From: Chromohalobacter canadensis
GTDB lineage: Bacteria; Pseudomonadota; Gammaproteobacteria; Pseudomonadales; Halomonadaceae
Assembly: GCF_029544075.1 (NCBI RefSeq)
Contig: NZ_JAJQJH010000010.1
Location: forward strand, 1-64,000
Direction: 5' to 3'
DNA length: 64,000 bases
The position numbers and the translations under genes are program-made. Every line of letters begins with the position of its first letter. The stretch's first letter is position 1. The notes below the pieces were generated by a model that saw nothing but the letters and a program-made list of their open reading frames with translations, was not told where the DNA came from and did not search any database. This document shows positions 1 to 8,991 of the stretch, piece by piece.

Positions 1-214
1 CCACCGCTGGCCACGAAGTCCGTCGCCGGCAGCGGATGCGTACTTTACGGCCCACAGGGGCTGAACGCAAGGGGTTTCGTAAAGAGTGAAGATGGCACTC
101 TCGCGGTTTGTTATATCGTGAATGCTGGGTGCGGCATTATTACCCTCCCCGTTTGGCTGTCGCTCTTTCGTCTATCGGTTATCATATCGTTCGTGTCGCA
201 CGCCCGGAGCCTAC

Positions 215-1486
215 ATGCATCAGCCCTTACCCCTATCCACCCCCAACCGTAATCTAGTACGGCTGACCATCGTGCGCGGCATCACCTGGACTGGTTTCCT
301 AGGGGCGATCATTTTCGGGATAGAAGTACTGAGCTTTCAGCTACATGTGATGCCTGTCATTCTAGTCATCATCGCCATGGGATTGGTTAATGTCGCTACT
401 TGGTGGCGACTGGGACGCCCAAGGGCCGTGACTGACATCGAATATCTCGTGCATTTATTGATAGATGTGGGCGGCTTGAGCCTCTTGTTTTACTACACGG
501 GCGGATCCACCAATCCCTTCATTACCTATTATCTCGTCCCGGTAACCATCGCCGCAGCAACACTCCCCTGGCGTTTCGCCTGGGTCATCGCCGCCGCTTC
601 CTTGACCAGTTACACCGTCATGATGCTGTTTTACGAGCCAGTCCCACAGTTAAGCAACGGATTTGTGGGCACCGGTATTCGCCTTCATATCATCGGCATG
701 TGGCTGAACTTCAGCCTGTCCGCTGGTCTCGTGACATTCTTCATCTTCAAGATGGCACATGCATTGCGGCGGCGCGACCTCACGCTTTCGCGTACCCGCG
801 AGACAGCTTTGCGCAATGAACAGGTACTCGCCGTGGCGACGCAGGCTGCGGGTACTGCCCATGAGTTGGGAACGCCGCTATCCACCATGGCAGTGCTGCT
901 CAGCGAGATGCGGCAAGAAGCACGCGACAATACACCACTCGTGGAGGATATCGATTTACTGCGGCAGCAAGTCGACACCTGCAAGGCGCGTCTCCAGACC
1001 CTCGTGGCCAATGCCGACAGAAGACGCCTAGCAAAGCCGGAGATCGCTGCGGCCGAAACTTGGCTGCGTGATGTGCTACAACGTTGGCTGGTGTTGCGAC
1101 CTGACGTAAGCCATCGAATCGATATACAAGGCAAGCGCGGCACTCCTTATATTGCTACCGATACCACGCTCGAACAGGCGCTCATGAACCTACTCAACAA
1201 CGCCGCCGACGCCAATCCCATGGATATTTCCATCTTGCTCGACTGGACGCAGGATGACGTCATCATCGACATCCGCGACCATGGCCCTGGGGTCTCGATG
1301 GACATTGCCGACCAATTGGGCGAAACCTTCATTTCAACCAAGAGCAAAGGCATGGGGATCGGCTTATTTCTGACCCACGCCACCATCAACCGGTTTGGCG
1401 GCGGCGTCAGCCTCTACAATCACGAAGAAGGCGGTACGCTTACCGAGGTCAAACTGCCACGGGCGACGGCAGACAATCCTGCTTGA
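215..1486 (+). CDS. regB: RegB/PrrB/ActS-family redox-sensing histidine kinase
   Basis: Membrane sensor kinase that, with RegA, adjusts respiration and energy genes to redox state. About six N-terminal membrane segments carry the quinone-binding heptapeptide GGSTNPF (residues 96-102), a RegB hallmark. The H-box AHELGTPLS puts the phospho-accepting histidine at about 216. Cys256 (VDTCKARL) lies where RegB has its redox-active cysteine. A C-terminal HATPase follows (NLLNNAADAN, then GMGIGLFL). The ATG at 215 is preferred to the one at 122 because GGAG lies 6 bases upstream and the extra residues look like leader. The stop is 17 bases before the regA start, so the two form an operon. Family assignment is confident; the target genes are not visible here. 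Confidence 0.9.
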   Translation: MHQPLPLSTPNRNLVRLTIVRGITWTGFLGAIIFGIEVLSFQLHVMPVILVIIAMGLVNVATWWRLGRPRAVTDIEYLVHLLIDVGGLSLLFYYTGGSTNPFITYYLVPVTIAAATLPWRFAWVIAAASLTSYTVMMLFYEPVPQLSNGFVGTGIRLHIIGMWLNFSLSAGLVTFFIFKMAHALRRRDLTLSRTRETALRNEQVLAVATQAAGTAHELGTPLSTMAVLLSEMRQEARDNTPLVEDIDLLRQQVDTCKARLQTLVANADRRRLAKPEIAAAETWLRDVLQRWLVLRPDVSHRIDIQGKRGTPYIATDTTLEQALMNLLNNAADANPMDISILLDWTQDDVIIDIRDHGPGVSMDIADQLGETFISTKSKGMGIGLFLTHATINRFGGGVSLYNHEEGGTLTEVKLPRATADNPA

Positions 1487-1503
1487 AAGCGACGGAGAAC
1501 ATC

Positions 1504-2043
1504 ATGTCAGCAGATGCTGAACGGCTATTGATCATCGACGATGACGAACAGTTTTGCTTTGTAATGGCACGCGCCATGCGCCGGCGAGGTTTCGAGGTCA
1601 CGACCGCCATGACCGAAGAGGAAGCGTTGGCCAGCGTGCGGCAAGCGCCACCTCACATGGCAACGCTCGACTTGAAGCTCGAACACTCTTCGGGGCTCAA
1701 GCTACTTCCTGAGCTGCTGGCGCTTGCTCCGTCCTGTCGTGTGGTCGTGCTGACCGGATATTCGAGCATCGCAACCGCTGTAGAGGCCATCAAGCTGGGC
1801 GCCGTCAATTATCTGTGCAAGCCAGCCGACGCCGACGAGATACTGGCGTCGCTGGAGCGAGAAGGCGGCGACCCCGATATCGACATCGCCGATAGCCCGC
1901 CTTCCGTGAACCGAGTGACCTGGGAACATATCCAGAAAGTGCTGCAGGAACATGATGGCAATATCTCTGCTACCGCACGCGCCTTAGGCATGCATCGCCG
2001 AACACTGCAGCGCAAACTGCAAAAGCGTCCCGTCAGGCGCTAG
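1504..2043 (+). CDS. regA: RegA/PrrA/ActR-family response regulator
   Basis: Partner of the kinase just upstream. The receiver domain starts LLIIDDDEQF; the phospho-acceptor is about Asp56 (ATLDLKLE) and the conserved lysine is in LCKPAD. The C-terminus has the Fis-type helix-turn-helix typical of RegA (ISATARALGMHRRTLQRKL). At 179 residues it has the family length, although the proline-rich linker of RegA is short (DSPPS). The ATG at 1504 has GGAG 6 bases upstream. A TTG that overlaps the regB stop is possible but less likely. Confidence 0.9.
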   Translation: MSADAERLLIIDDDEQFCFVMARAMRRRGFEVTTAMTEEEALASVRQAPPHMATLDLKLEHSSGLKLLPELLALAPSCRVVVLTGYSSIATAVEAIKLGAVNYLCKPADADEILASLEREGGDPDIDIADSPPSVNRVTWEHIQKVLQEHDGNISATARALGMHRRTLQRKLQKRPVRR

Positions 2044-2056
2044 CCGACATAGCCAT

Positions 2057-2833
2057 TTACTGCGCGGTCCAGCCGAGATCCATGCTCCAGCATGCCCCGG
2101 TCACCGCGCCGGCCTGTTCCGATGCCAGATAGCTGACCAACGCCGCCACCTCGTCGGGTTCGATGAGGCGTTTGATGGCGGCATTTTTCAGCATGACCTC
2201 TTCAATAACCTGCTGTTCATCCATACCATTGAGACGCGCCTGATCCGCGATCTGGCGTTCCACCAAAGGCGTGCGCACATAGGCGGGGCAAAGCGCATTG
2301 ACCGTGATGCCTGCCGCGCCACCTTCCAGGGCCGCCGTTCGCGTCAGTCCCACTAAACCATGCTTGGCACTGACGTATCCCACTTTGCCCTGCGATGCGA
2401 CGCTGGCATGGATCGACGCCATGTTGACGATCCGCCCCCACTGCCCTTGACGCATATGGGGCCACACTGCCTGCGTCAGCAAGAAAGGAGCCGTCAACAT
2501 GAGGTCGATGATCTGGCGCCATTTGGCTTCGGGAAAATCTTCCAGCGCCTCCACGTGTTGAATGCCTGCGTTATTGACCAGTATATCGACGTGCCCGAAA
2601 CGCTTGATGGCCTCCATCACCGAGCCACGGCAAGCTTCCGGGTCGGTGAGGTCTGCTTGGTAGAAGACGGCACCCGCTGCTTCTGCGATGTCCACGCCTT
2701 GCGGATTGGCATCCACTGCCAATACCTGCAATCCCTCTTGGCAAAACTGTTTGACCACCGCTTCACCGATACCGCTGGAACTGCCGGTTACGATCGCGAC
2801 ACGCGGATGGCCCAGTGTGGAAGGGGCTACCAT
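2057..2833 (-). CDS. bdhA: 3-hydroxybutyrate dehydrogenase (SDR family)
   Basis: Classical short-chain dehydrogenase of 258 residues that interconverts 3-hydroxybutyrate and acetoacetate with NAD. Visible motifs are the cofactor loop TGSSSGIG, NNAG, a catalytic serine in NMASIHAS and YxxxK in YVSAKHG. The central and C-terminal regions (WPHMRQGQWGRIVNMAS, ALCPAYVRTPLVE) match bacterial BDH. The start at 2833 has GAGGAG about 5 bases upstream; the longer reading adds a non-SDR leader. Acetoacetyl-CoA synthetase lies 4 kb away, so the two could link ketone-body or PHB breakdown to central metabolism. A related SDR specificity cannot be excluded. Confidence 0.8.
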   Translation of the reverse strand: MVAPSTLGHPRVAIVTGSSSGIGEAVVKQFCQEGLQVLAVDANPQGVDIAEAAGAVFYQADLTDPEACRGSVMEAIKRFGHVDILVNNAGIQHVEALEDFPEAKWRQIIDLMLTAPFLLTQAVWPHMRQGQWGRIVNMASIHASVASQGKVGYVSAKHGLVGLTRTAALEGGAAGITVNALCPAYVRTPLVERQIADQARLNGMDEQQVIEEVMLKNAAIKRLIEPDEVAALVSYLASEQAGAVTGACWSMDLGWTAQ

Positions 2834-2988
2834 GGCACTCTCCTCGATGACGAGACGAACTACGCTTAGCATAAGACGTGAGTTGCGAGATATGCCAGCA
2901 CGGTGCATCACTTACGCCATGCGACAGGCCTGTTAGACTAAAGCTAACATTGAGCACTGGCAGCAACGCATTGACCCGAGGAGACTGC

Positions 2989-3822
2989 ATGGAGCCTTCC
3001 CAACGGCTTGCCGAAGCCGAGCGTATCGCACGGCTAGCAGGAGAGCGCATCGTGGCGGCGCGCGAGTCGCAAGCGTTTCAGCAACGCTACAAACGCGGCG
3101 ACGAACTCGTGACAGACGCCGATGTCGAAATCGACCGGCTCATCGCTTCCGAGCTCGATGCTAATTTCCGCGACGATGCACGCCTCACGGAGGAAATTTC
3201 TCCAGACCGCGATGTGCTCGAAGACAATGACGCTGTATGGATCGTCGATCCTATTGATGGCACGGTGAATTTTGCGTACGGACATCCCCATGTAGCGGTT
3301 TCTATCGCCTGGGCATCGGAGGGGAAGCTACGCTTGGGGGTCGTTCATGCTCCCTTCCTGGGAGAAACATTCACGGCGCTACGCGGAGAAGGCGCTTGGC
3401 TGAACGGCGAGCCCATTCAAGCCAGCAATGCGAGTGAATTGTCACGCAGTTTGGTTGCTACGGGATTCCCCTATCGCCGCGATGCGCGTGCCCCCTTGTT
3501 CCGCCGCCTCGCTGGCGTGCTCACCAGTTGCCGTGACATACGCCGCAACGGGTCGGCCGCACTGGATCTATGCCACGTCGCTTGCGGCCGTCTTGATGCG
3601 TATTATGAAAGTGTCTCGCCTTGGGATTTTGCCGCTGGCTTGCTGATCGCCCGTGAAGCAGGCGCCAAGACAGGGCATCTCTATCAGTGCCCCGACCGTA
3701 TTCCGTCCGAACTGTATGGGGAAAACATACTGGTAGGCGCGTCGGGGATATACGGCGCGTTGCGCGAGATCCTCTTGAAAGCCGACGACGACAGGCTCGA
3801 AGAGATCGAAGCACAAAATTGA
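2989..3822 (+). CDS. Inositol monophosphatase family protein
   Basis: Mg-dependent sugar-phosphate/inositol phosphatase fold, 277 residues. It shows the metal site WIVDPIDGTVNF and the second motif PWDFAAG, plus the SuhB-like stretch RRNGSAALDL. Close relatives include SuhB and CysQ; the motifs do not settle the substrate. The ATG at 2989 follows GAGGAG at optimal distance. It is divergent from bdhA. Confidence 0.82.
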   Translation: MEPSQRLAEAERIARLAGERIVAARESQAFQQRYKRGDELVTDADVEIDRLIASELDANFRDDARLTEEISPDRDVLEDNDAVWIVDPIDGTVNFAYGHPHVAVSIAWASEGKLRLGVVHAPFLGETFTALRGEGAWLNGEPIQASNASELSRSLVATGFPYRRDARAPLFRRLAGVLTSCRDIRRNGSAALDLCHVACGRLDAYYESVSPWDFAAGLLIAREAGAKTGHLYQCPDRIPSELYGENILVGASGIYGALREILLKADDDRLEEIEAQN

Positions 3823-3941
3823 TTTGCTATAGATCCCTCCAATAGCGGGTGTAGCAAGACTCTATTGGTATCCTATGCGTGATTCCGGAACAATGACTAC
3901 CAATTTAATGTCTACAAATTCCTAAATTTAAGGAGACTCCT

Positions 3942-4214
3942 ATGTTGACAGTGATTTTCGGCCGACCCGGCTGCCCTTTCTGTGTACGCGCCAAGGAGCT
4001 TGCCGAACAGCTGAGCGAAGCGCGTGACGATTTCGGTTTCCGTTATATCGACATTCACGAAGAAGGCATCACCAAAGCCGATATGGAAAAGACCATCGGC
4101 AAGCCCGTTGAGACGGTTCCGCAGATCTTCATCGACCATACTCATATCGGCGGCTTCACTGAGTTCGACCAACACGTTCGCGATAATGAACTGATGCCTG
4201 CGACTCAGAGCTAA
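3942..4214 (+). CDS. grxA: Glutaredoxin (GrxA type)
   Basis: Small dithiol glutaredoxin, 90 residues, which reduces protein disulfides with glutathione. The active site is CPFC in RPGCPFCVRAKELAEQL. The rest follows E. coli Grx1 closely: the cis-proline block ETVPQIFID, the GG of HIGGFTEF and GITKADME. AAGGAGAC precedes the ATG. It is monocistronic, with a hairpin just downstream. Confidence 0.92.
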   Translation: MLTVIFGRPGCPFCVRAKELAEQLSEARDDFGFRYIDIHEEGITKADMEKTIGKPVETVPQIFIDHTHIGGFTEFDQHVRDNELMPATQS

Positions 4215-4222
4215 CGACCCTT

Positions 4223-4256
4223 CAGCGCCAACCCATCGTTACAGGTGTTGGCGCTG
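4223..4256 (+). terminator. Putative intrinsic terminator after grxA
   Basis: Stem CAGCGCCAAC/GTTGGCGCTG (10 bp) with a 14-base loop. Only a modest T-rich run (TATCTTTT) follows, so it may be weak. Confidence 0.6.
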
Positions 4257-4370
4257 CCTATCTTTTGCCGGCCTTCCGCAGACACGTGTTAAAGCGTTGA
4301 ATCCGCATCCGCCTATGCAATGAGAAAGCACTATACTGGGTGCATTGCGACAGGAGGCGAGGTGTCAATC

Positions 4371-5132
4371 ATGCAACGCGATGAATTCCTGCAGCAACTT
4401 TGGCTGGACTATATCCATTGCCACCCCGATATAGGGGCCTTGTCGCTTTGGCCGCTCGAAAACCGTACTGAGTATTGCGTGCTGGTGACACTCAACCGGG
4501 CACCTTACCAAGCGCAGCGCTTGCTCCCAGCGCTTTATCATTTCGGTTATCGGCGTGTTGGTCACCATGCCATGGCCGACCGAGGCATACTGGCCCATGT
4601 GCTAAGCCCAGGTAATGACGATGCATGGATTTTGCTTATCGAGCTGCAACTGGACACGCTGACACAAGCACCACGCCAGCATTTGGAAGCGCTCATCAGC
4701 CGTGCTCATCCACAAGACAGCCAGGGCCAGAACCTTCTTTCTCGAGGCCGCCCTTGGCCAATGCCCGAGTGGGCGATTTACCAACAATTGCATGAAACCC
4801 ACCCACTCGCCGCCTGGTTGGCCATCATGGGGCCCCGCATGCACCACGTCGGCTTCGATTGTCAGCGGTTAGGACACGATATCGCCGAATATGCCGACGT
4901 AATTGCCGAAGCGGGACTGAAGCCGGGAGGTCAGACACTTCTACCTATCTCCCCTCTGCTCGATCACCGCTACTATGCTTGCTGTACGCAGCGCGCCGTC
5001 TTCGCCGCCGGTGATGAGCATCGCGTCGCCACCGGTGGCCTTGCGCTCGTACAGAAGCGGCTTGCCGGAACCCGCGAACGCACGGCGGAGCTCTTGTTGC
5101 CGCAGCACACACGCTGCGAGCTGAGCGCCTAA
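4371..5132 (+). CDS. DUF1338/HglS-like VOC protein, metal site degenerate
   Basis: Resembles short DUF1338 proteins (2-oxoadipate dioxygenase/HglS group): LQQLWLDYI at the N-terminus, then ILLIELQLDTL, RPWPMPEWAIYQQL, and MGPRMHHVGFD with the central metal histidine. The first ligand, normally in an xHVAFRT motif, appears as TEYCVLVTL with no histidine. The C-terminal YEF-type glutamate is also absent (GGLALVQKRLA). If the alignment is right, at least two of three iron ligands are gone and it may be catalytically dead or repurposed. The ATG at 4371 has GAGG 8 bases upstream; a GTG at 4362 is an alternative. Its 3' end overlaps the convergent MFS gene by 4 bases. Confidence 0.6.
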   Translation: MQRDEFLQQLWLDYIHCHPDIGALSLWPLENRTEYCVLVTLNRAPYQAQRLLPALYHFGYRRVGHHAMADRGILAHVLSPGNDDAWILLIELQLDTLTQAPRQHLEALISRAHPQDSQGQNLLSRGRPWPMPEWAIYQQLHETHPLAAWLAIMGPRMHHVGFDCQRLGHDIAEYADVIAEAGLKPGGQTLLPISPLLDHRYYACCTQRAVFAAGDEHRVATGGLALVQKRLAGTRERTAELLLPQHTRCELSA

Positions 5133-6586
5133 TATTGCGCCTCTTCTTCCGCTTCTGGCCGTGGCTCGCTATTATCGTACGCCGCCCAGTCGTCTTCGTA
5201 GGACGGCTCGAAATCGAGCTCGAATTGCTGAGGCTCGAAACGCGGGTCCATCTCACTGAGATAATGCGTTGACTCTACCATTGGCACTGCCGCCACATAC
5301 GGCTCTTGTTCCACTTCCGGAGAAACTCCCTTATAGCTGTAGAGCCTCGCCATAACGAACATCGCCAAGGCCAGCGCGGCGCCTCCCAAGAATAGCCACA
5401 GCCCATCCGGGCCAGTCACTTCCATGATCACAGAAGCACTATAAGGCCCGACTACCGAGCCAATGCCGTACCAGATCAGTAGCTTGGCATTGGCCTGAAT
5501 GGTTTCCTCGGGTTCGAGCCAGTCGTTGGTGTGCGACAGGCTCAAGGAGTAAAGCGTATGCAGCATCGCGGTATGGAAGCAGGCCACCACGAGTAGCACC
5601 CAGAAATCGAACCGTGCCGCCACCGAAATCATGGCACCGGACACCGCCATCACCAAAGCCATGCATAAGATCACTTTGCGGCGATCGAAACGGTCGGAGA
5701 TACGCCCTAGCGTCCATTGAGCTACCAATGCCACTAGAGTCGTAATAGCCATGAACTGTGCCGTTTGTGACGTCGATAGACCGATCTCCTGCCCATAGTA
5801 GGGCGTCATCGCAAAAAAGGACTGAACCATCAACCCTGCCGTGAAGGCACTGACCAATCCAACCGGCGCGCGGCGATACAATTCTCGCAACGAGATTTTG
5901 CTGGAAACCTCATGCGACGAACGCGTCGGCCCCTGGATCCGGTAAATCGACAACGGTATCAGTGACAGCGTAAACAGGATCCCCGAGACCGAAAACAGCA
6001 CGAATGTCGCTGGGTCGGCGACATTGAGCAGCCACTGGCCGACCGCCAAGGACGAGGTCGAAATGACCAGGTACCACCCCAACACTCGCCCCCGGTTATC
6101 ATTCGTCGACTCACCCGAAACCCACGATTCCATGACCATCAGCAAGCCCGCAGTCGCTGCACCGCCGAATAGGCGCCACACCAACCACGCCCAGGGATCC
6201 ACCCATAACCCATGCAGCATCGCCGTCACCGCCAGCACGGCCGCACAAGCCGCAAAAACGCGAATATGCCCCACCGTGCGGATGCGCTTCTCGATCAGAT
6301 AACTCCCGATGACGAAGCCCAACGAGAAGCTCGACATCAACAAGCCCGCCATCTGTGAGGGAAACCCCTCCAGCGACATGCGCACGCCAAGCAAGGTCAT
6401 GATCAAGCCGTGGCCGAGCAGGAAACTGATTTCACTGAGAAATAGAATGGGAAGGGTTGCGGGCAAGCTGCGCAAATCGACCTCCTGGCGATAGTGGCGT
6501 ATGAGTTCGGCATGCCTCCCTGAGGCACGCCCTGGCAGTGCGTCGGGCAAGCGCACTAGTCTACCTGTTAGCGTGCATGACGACAT
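5129..6586 (-). CDS. MFS transporter (YcaD-like)
   Basis: Major facilitator with about 12 membrane segments, 485 residues. After TM4 it carries MESWVSGES, the segment typical of the YcaD-like branch, and GRISDRFDRRKV, the loop 8-9 copy of the MFS motif. A roughly 38-residue N-terminal tail and an acidic C-terminal tail of about 70 residues (many Glu and Asp) extend beyond the core. The substrate cannot be read from sequence. Convergent with the DUF1338 gene. Confidence 0.8.
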   Translation of the reverse strand: MSSCTLTGRLVRLPDALPGRASGRHAELIRHYRQEVDLRSLPATLPILFLSEISFLLGHGLIMTLLGVRMSLEGFPSQMAGLLMSSFSLGFVIGSYLIEKRIRTVGHIRVFAACAAVLAVTAMLHGLWVDPWAWLVWRLFGGAATAGLLMVMESWVSGESTNDNRGRVLGWYLVISTSSLAVGQWLLNVADPATFVLFSVSGILFTLSLIPLSIYRIQGPTRSSHEVSSKISLRELYRRAPVGLVSAFTAGLMVQSFFAMTPYYGQEIGLSTSQTAQFMAITTLVALVAQWTLGRISDRFDRRKVILCMALVMAVSGAMISVAARFDFWVLLVVACFHTAMLHTLYSLSLSHTNDWLEPEETIQANAKLLIWYGIGSVVGPYSASVIMEVTGPDGLWLFLGGAALALAMFVMARLYSYKGVSPEVEQEPYVAAVPMVESTHYLSEMDPRFEPQQFELDFEPSYEDDWAAYDNSEPRPEAEEEAQY

Positions 6587-6956
6587 CCGCTCCTACCTGA
6601 ATATCGCTGTCCCCAGTTCAGCATAGAAGATCAGATATGCCCTTTTCAGAGGATGAGAAAAACCATCCACAAAAACTGTGGATAACGCTGTGCATGAGCG
6701 GCGTCGAAGACGCTATTTCGGCTTGTCGTTTCCCACCTCGTCCTGGATTGGTCAGATTTTCATCATCCCACTGTCATCATGACGCCAAATGCTTATGCCG
6801 CGCTATCACACTCCCCCTTTCGTCGAGTGGACAGCGCACTACCGACTTGTTTTTAATGACATCATGGTGCAACGCAACATCATCGCGCGGCTCCCATGCC
6901 GCTCCATGTAACGTCGACCTGAAGACAGGTAGCGGCATAGATGACTCGGAGGTCAC
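6587..6956. other. 370-base intergenic region with DnaA-box-like hairpin
   Basis: Lies between the divergent MFS gene and acetoacetyl-CoA synthetase. It holds ATCCACA-AAAAC-TGTGGAT (6665-6683), whose right arm extends to TGTGGATAA, the exact complement of the consensus DnaA box TTATCCACA. The rest shows no recognisable RNA. An open frame across 6637-6960 has no family resemblance and I treat it as non-coding. Promoters for both flanking genes should be here, but I cannot place them with confidence. Confidence 0.4.
6665..6685. promoter_or_regulatory. DnaA-box-like inverted pair
   Basis: ATCCACA/TGTGGAT hairpin whose right arm, TGTGGATAA, is an exact reverse DnaA box. The left arm CCATCCACA matches at 7 of 9. 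A single pair does not make an origin; local DnaA control or coincidence is possible. Confidence 0.3.
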
Positions 6957-8906
6957 ATGACCACGCCCCTTTGGGAGCCGTCGACAACGGCCATACAAAG
7001 CACGCAAATGTATGCGCTGATGCAGCGCATCAACCGTGAGCATGGCACATCGCTGACGGACTATGAGGCACTACATGCCTGGAGCGTCGAGCATCTGGAC
7101 ACTTTTTGGGAGCTCCTGTGGGATGAGCTCGACATCGTCGCCGAGCGGCGTGGTGATGACGTTCTGGTACGCCCCGATGCCATGCCCGGCGCACGCTGGT
7201 TCCCGCAAGCACGCTTGAATTATGCTGCCAACATGTTGCGCAGGCGTGACGAACACCCCGCCTTGATCGTTCGCGATGAACGCCTTCGGCGACGCGTAAT
7301 CAGCTATGCCGAGTTATACGCCAATGTCGCCAGGCTGGCCCACGCACTCAAGGCTAGCGGTGTCACGGAAGGCGATCGTGTCGTGGGCTTCGTCCCCAAT
7401 AGTGAACATGCCATCATCGCTTTGCTTGCTTCAGCCAGCCTCGGTGCGGTGTGGTCTTCCTGCTCGCCGGAATTCGGGCTTAACGGCGTATTAGACCGCT
7501 TTGGGCAAATCGCCCCTAAGGTATTGATCGCCACCGATGGCTATACTTGGAACGGCAAGGCTATCGACACTCGGGAACGCATCGCCGATATCGCCAATGC
7601 CATAGACTCGCTCAAGCATGTCGTGGTGTTCCCCTTCCTCGAAGACGCACCGGTTCTCGATGATATCCCTCGCGCCATCGCCTGGGCCGACTACTTGGAT
7701 AACAACACCAGCGAAATCGATTTCCAAGCACTGCCCTTCGAGCACCCGCTTTACATTCTCTACTCCTCGGGCACCACGGGTGTTCCCAAGTGCATCATCC
7801 ACTCGGCAGGCGGCACCCTGCTGCAGCATCTTAAAGAGCACCGTCTGCATACTGATATCGACGCCGACGATGTCTTTTTCTATTACACGACCTGTGGCTG
7901 GATGATGTGGAACTGGCTGGTCTCCGGACTCGGCTCCGGCGCCACGCTCTTGCTCTACGATGGATCACCGTTTGCGCCATACCCCAACACGTTATGGCAA
8001 ATCGCCAGCGATGAGGGCGTCACGGTTTTCGGCACCAGTGCAAAGTACCTCTCAGCCTGTGAAAAGGAAGGTCTGGCGCCCGGCAAGCAAGTGGACCTTT
8101 CACCGCTACGCGCACTGCTCTCCACTGGATCGGCCTTGCCCCATGAGTCATTCGATTACGTCTATGCCGAGATCAAGCGCGACCTCATGCTGTCCTCGAT
8201 CTCCGGGGGAACGGATATCGTGTCATGTTTCGCACTAGGGTGCCCGATCCGCCCTGTCTACCGCGGCGAATTACAATGTCGCGGGCTCGGCATGGCCGTC
8301 GACGTTTTCGATGACCATGGACAAAGCATCACTGGTAACAAGGGTGAACTCGTTTGTACACGCCCCTTTCCTTGCATGCCTACTGGCTTCTGGAACGATC
8401 CCGATGGTGAGCGCTATCGCGACGCTTACTTTTCGACCTTTCCAGGTATCTGGGCGCATGGTGACTATGCCGAACTGACAGCCCACGGGGGCGTCATCAT
8501 CCACGGGCGTTCGGATTCCGTCCTCAATCCCGGTGGCGTGCGTATCGGCACCGCCGAGATCTACCGGCAAGTCGAAAAGGTAGATGGCGTGCTCGAATCG
8601 CTGTGCATCGGCCAAACCTGGCAGAACGACGTGCGCGTGGTACTTTTCGTCCGCTTGCGCCCTCATGTTGTGCTCGACGAAGCCAAGCGCGACGAAATCC
8701 GGCGTACCATACGTCAGCATACGACCCCAAGGCACGTACCCGCCAAGATCATCGCCGTGGAGGACATTCCCCGCACGCTATCGGGCAAGATCGTCGAAAT
8801 TGCCGTGCGCAACGTTGTCCATGGCGAGCCCGTCAAGAATCGCGACGCGCTGGCCAACCCCGAAGCCCTTGAACTTTTCGTAGATCTCCCTGAGCTCGCC
8901 GAGTGA
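6957..8906 (+). CDS. aacS: Acetoacetyl-CoA synthetase
   Basis: ANL-superfamily ligase that activates acetoacetate to acetoacetyl-CoA with ATP. It is 649 residues, the usual length. The adenylation P-loop is YSSGTTGVPKC followed by IIHSAGG. Family blocks include GARWFPQARLNYA near the N-terminus, CGWMMWNW, SGGTDIVSCF, HGRSDSVLNPGGVRIGTAE and the catalytic lysine region RTLSGKIVEIAV. GGAGG lies 4 bases before the ATG. Together with the 3-hydroxybutyrate dehydrogenase nearby it would return PHB-derived acetoacetate to CoA metabolism. Confidence 0.92.
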   Translation: MTTPLWEPSTTAIQSTQMYALMQRINREHGTSLTDYEALHAWSVEHLDTFWELLWDELDIVAERRGDDVLVRPDAMPGARWFPQARLNYAANMLRRRDEHPALIVRDERLRRRVISYAELYANVARLAHALKASGVTEGDRVVGFVPNSEHAIIALLASASLGAVWSSCSPEFGLNGVLDRFGQIAPKVLIATDGYTWNGKAIDTRERIADIANAIDSLKHVVVFPFLEDAPVLDDIPRAIAWADYLDNNTSEIDFQALPFEHPLYILYSSGTTGVPKCIIHSAGGTLLQHLKEHRLHTDIDADDVFFYYTTCGWMMWNWLVSGLGSGATLLLYDGSPFAPYPNTLWQIASDEGVTVFGTSAKYLSACEKEGLAPGKQVDLSPLRALLSTGSALPHESFDYVYAEIKRDLMLSSISGGTDIVSCFALGCPIRPVYRGELQCRGLGMAVDVFDDHGQSITGNKGELVCTRPFPCMPTGFWNDPDGERYRDAYFSTFPGIWAHGDYAELTAHGGVIIHGRSDSVLNPGGVRIGTAEIYRQVEKVDGVLESLCIGQTWQNDVRVVLFVRLRPHVVLDEAKRDEIRRTIRQHTTPRHVPAKIIAVEDIPRTLSGKIVEIAVRNVVHGEPVKNRDALANPEALELFVDLPELAE

Positions 8907-8991
8907 TACGCACACCATCGCCTTGTCCGAGACTGGGCAGCCGCTACACGATCCAGTAGCATAAGTTGCCAAGTCATTGAAGGAGAACGGC

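Noticed and set aside
1-214. Open frame from the left edge through the regB leader.
   Set aside because: No recognisable protein end on either strand; treated as upstream region of regB.
6637-6960. 107-residue frame in the gap before acetoacetyl-CoA synthetase.
   Set aside because: No ribosome site, mixed cysteine/serine-rich composition, and it runs into the real gene start.
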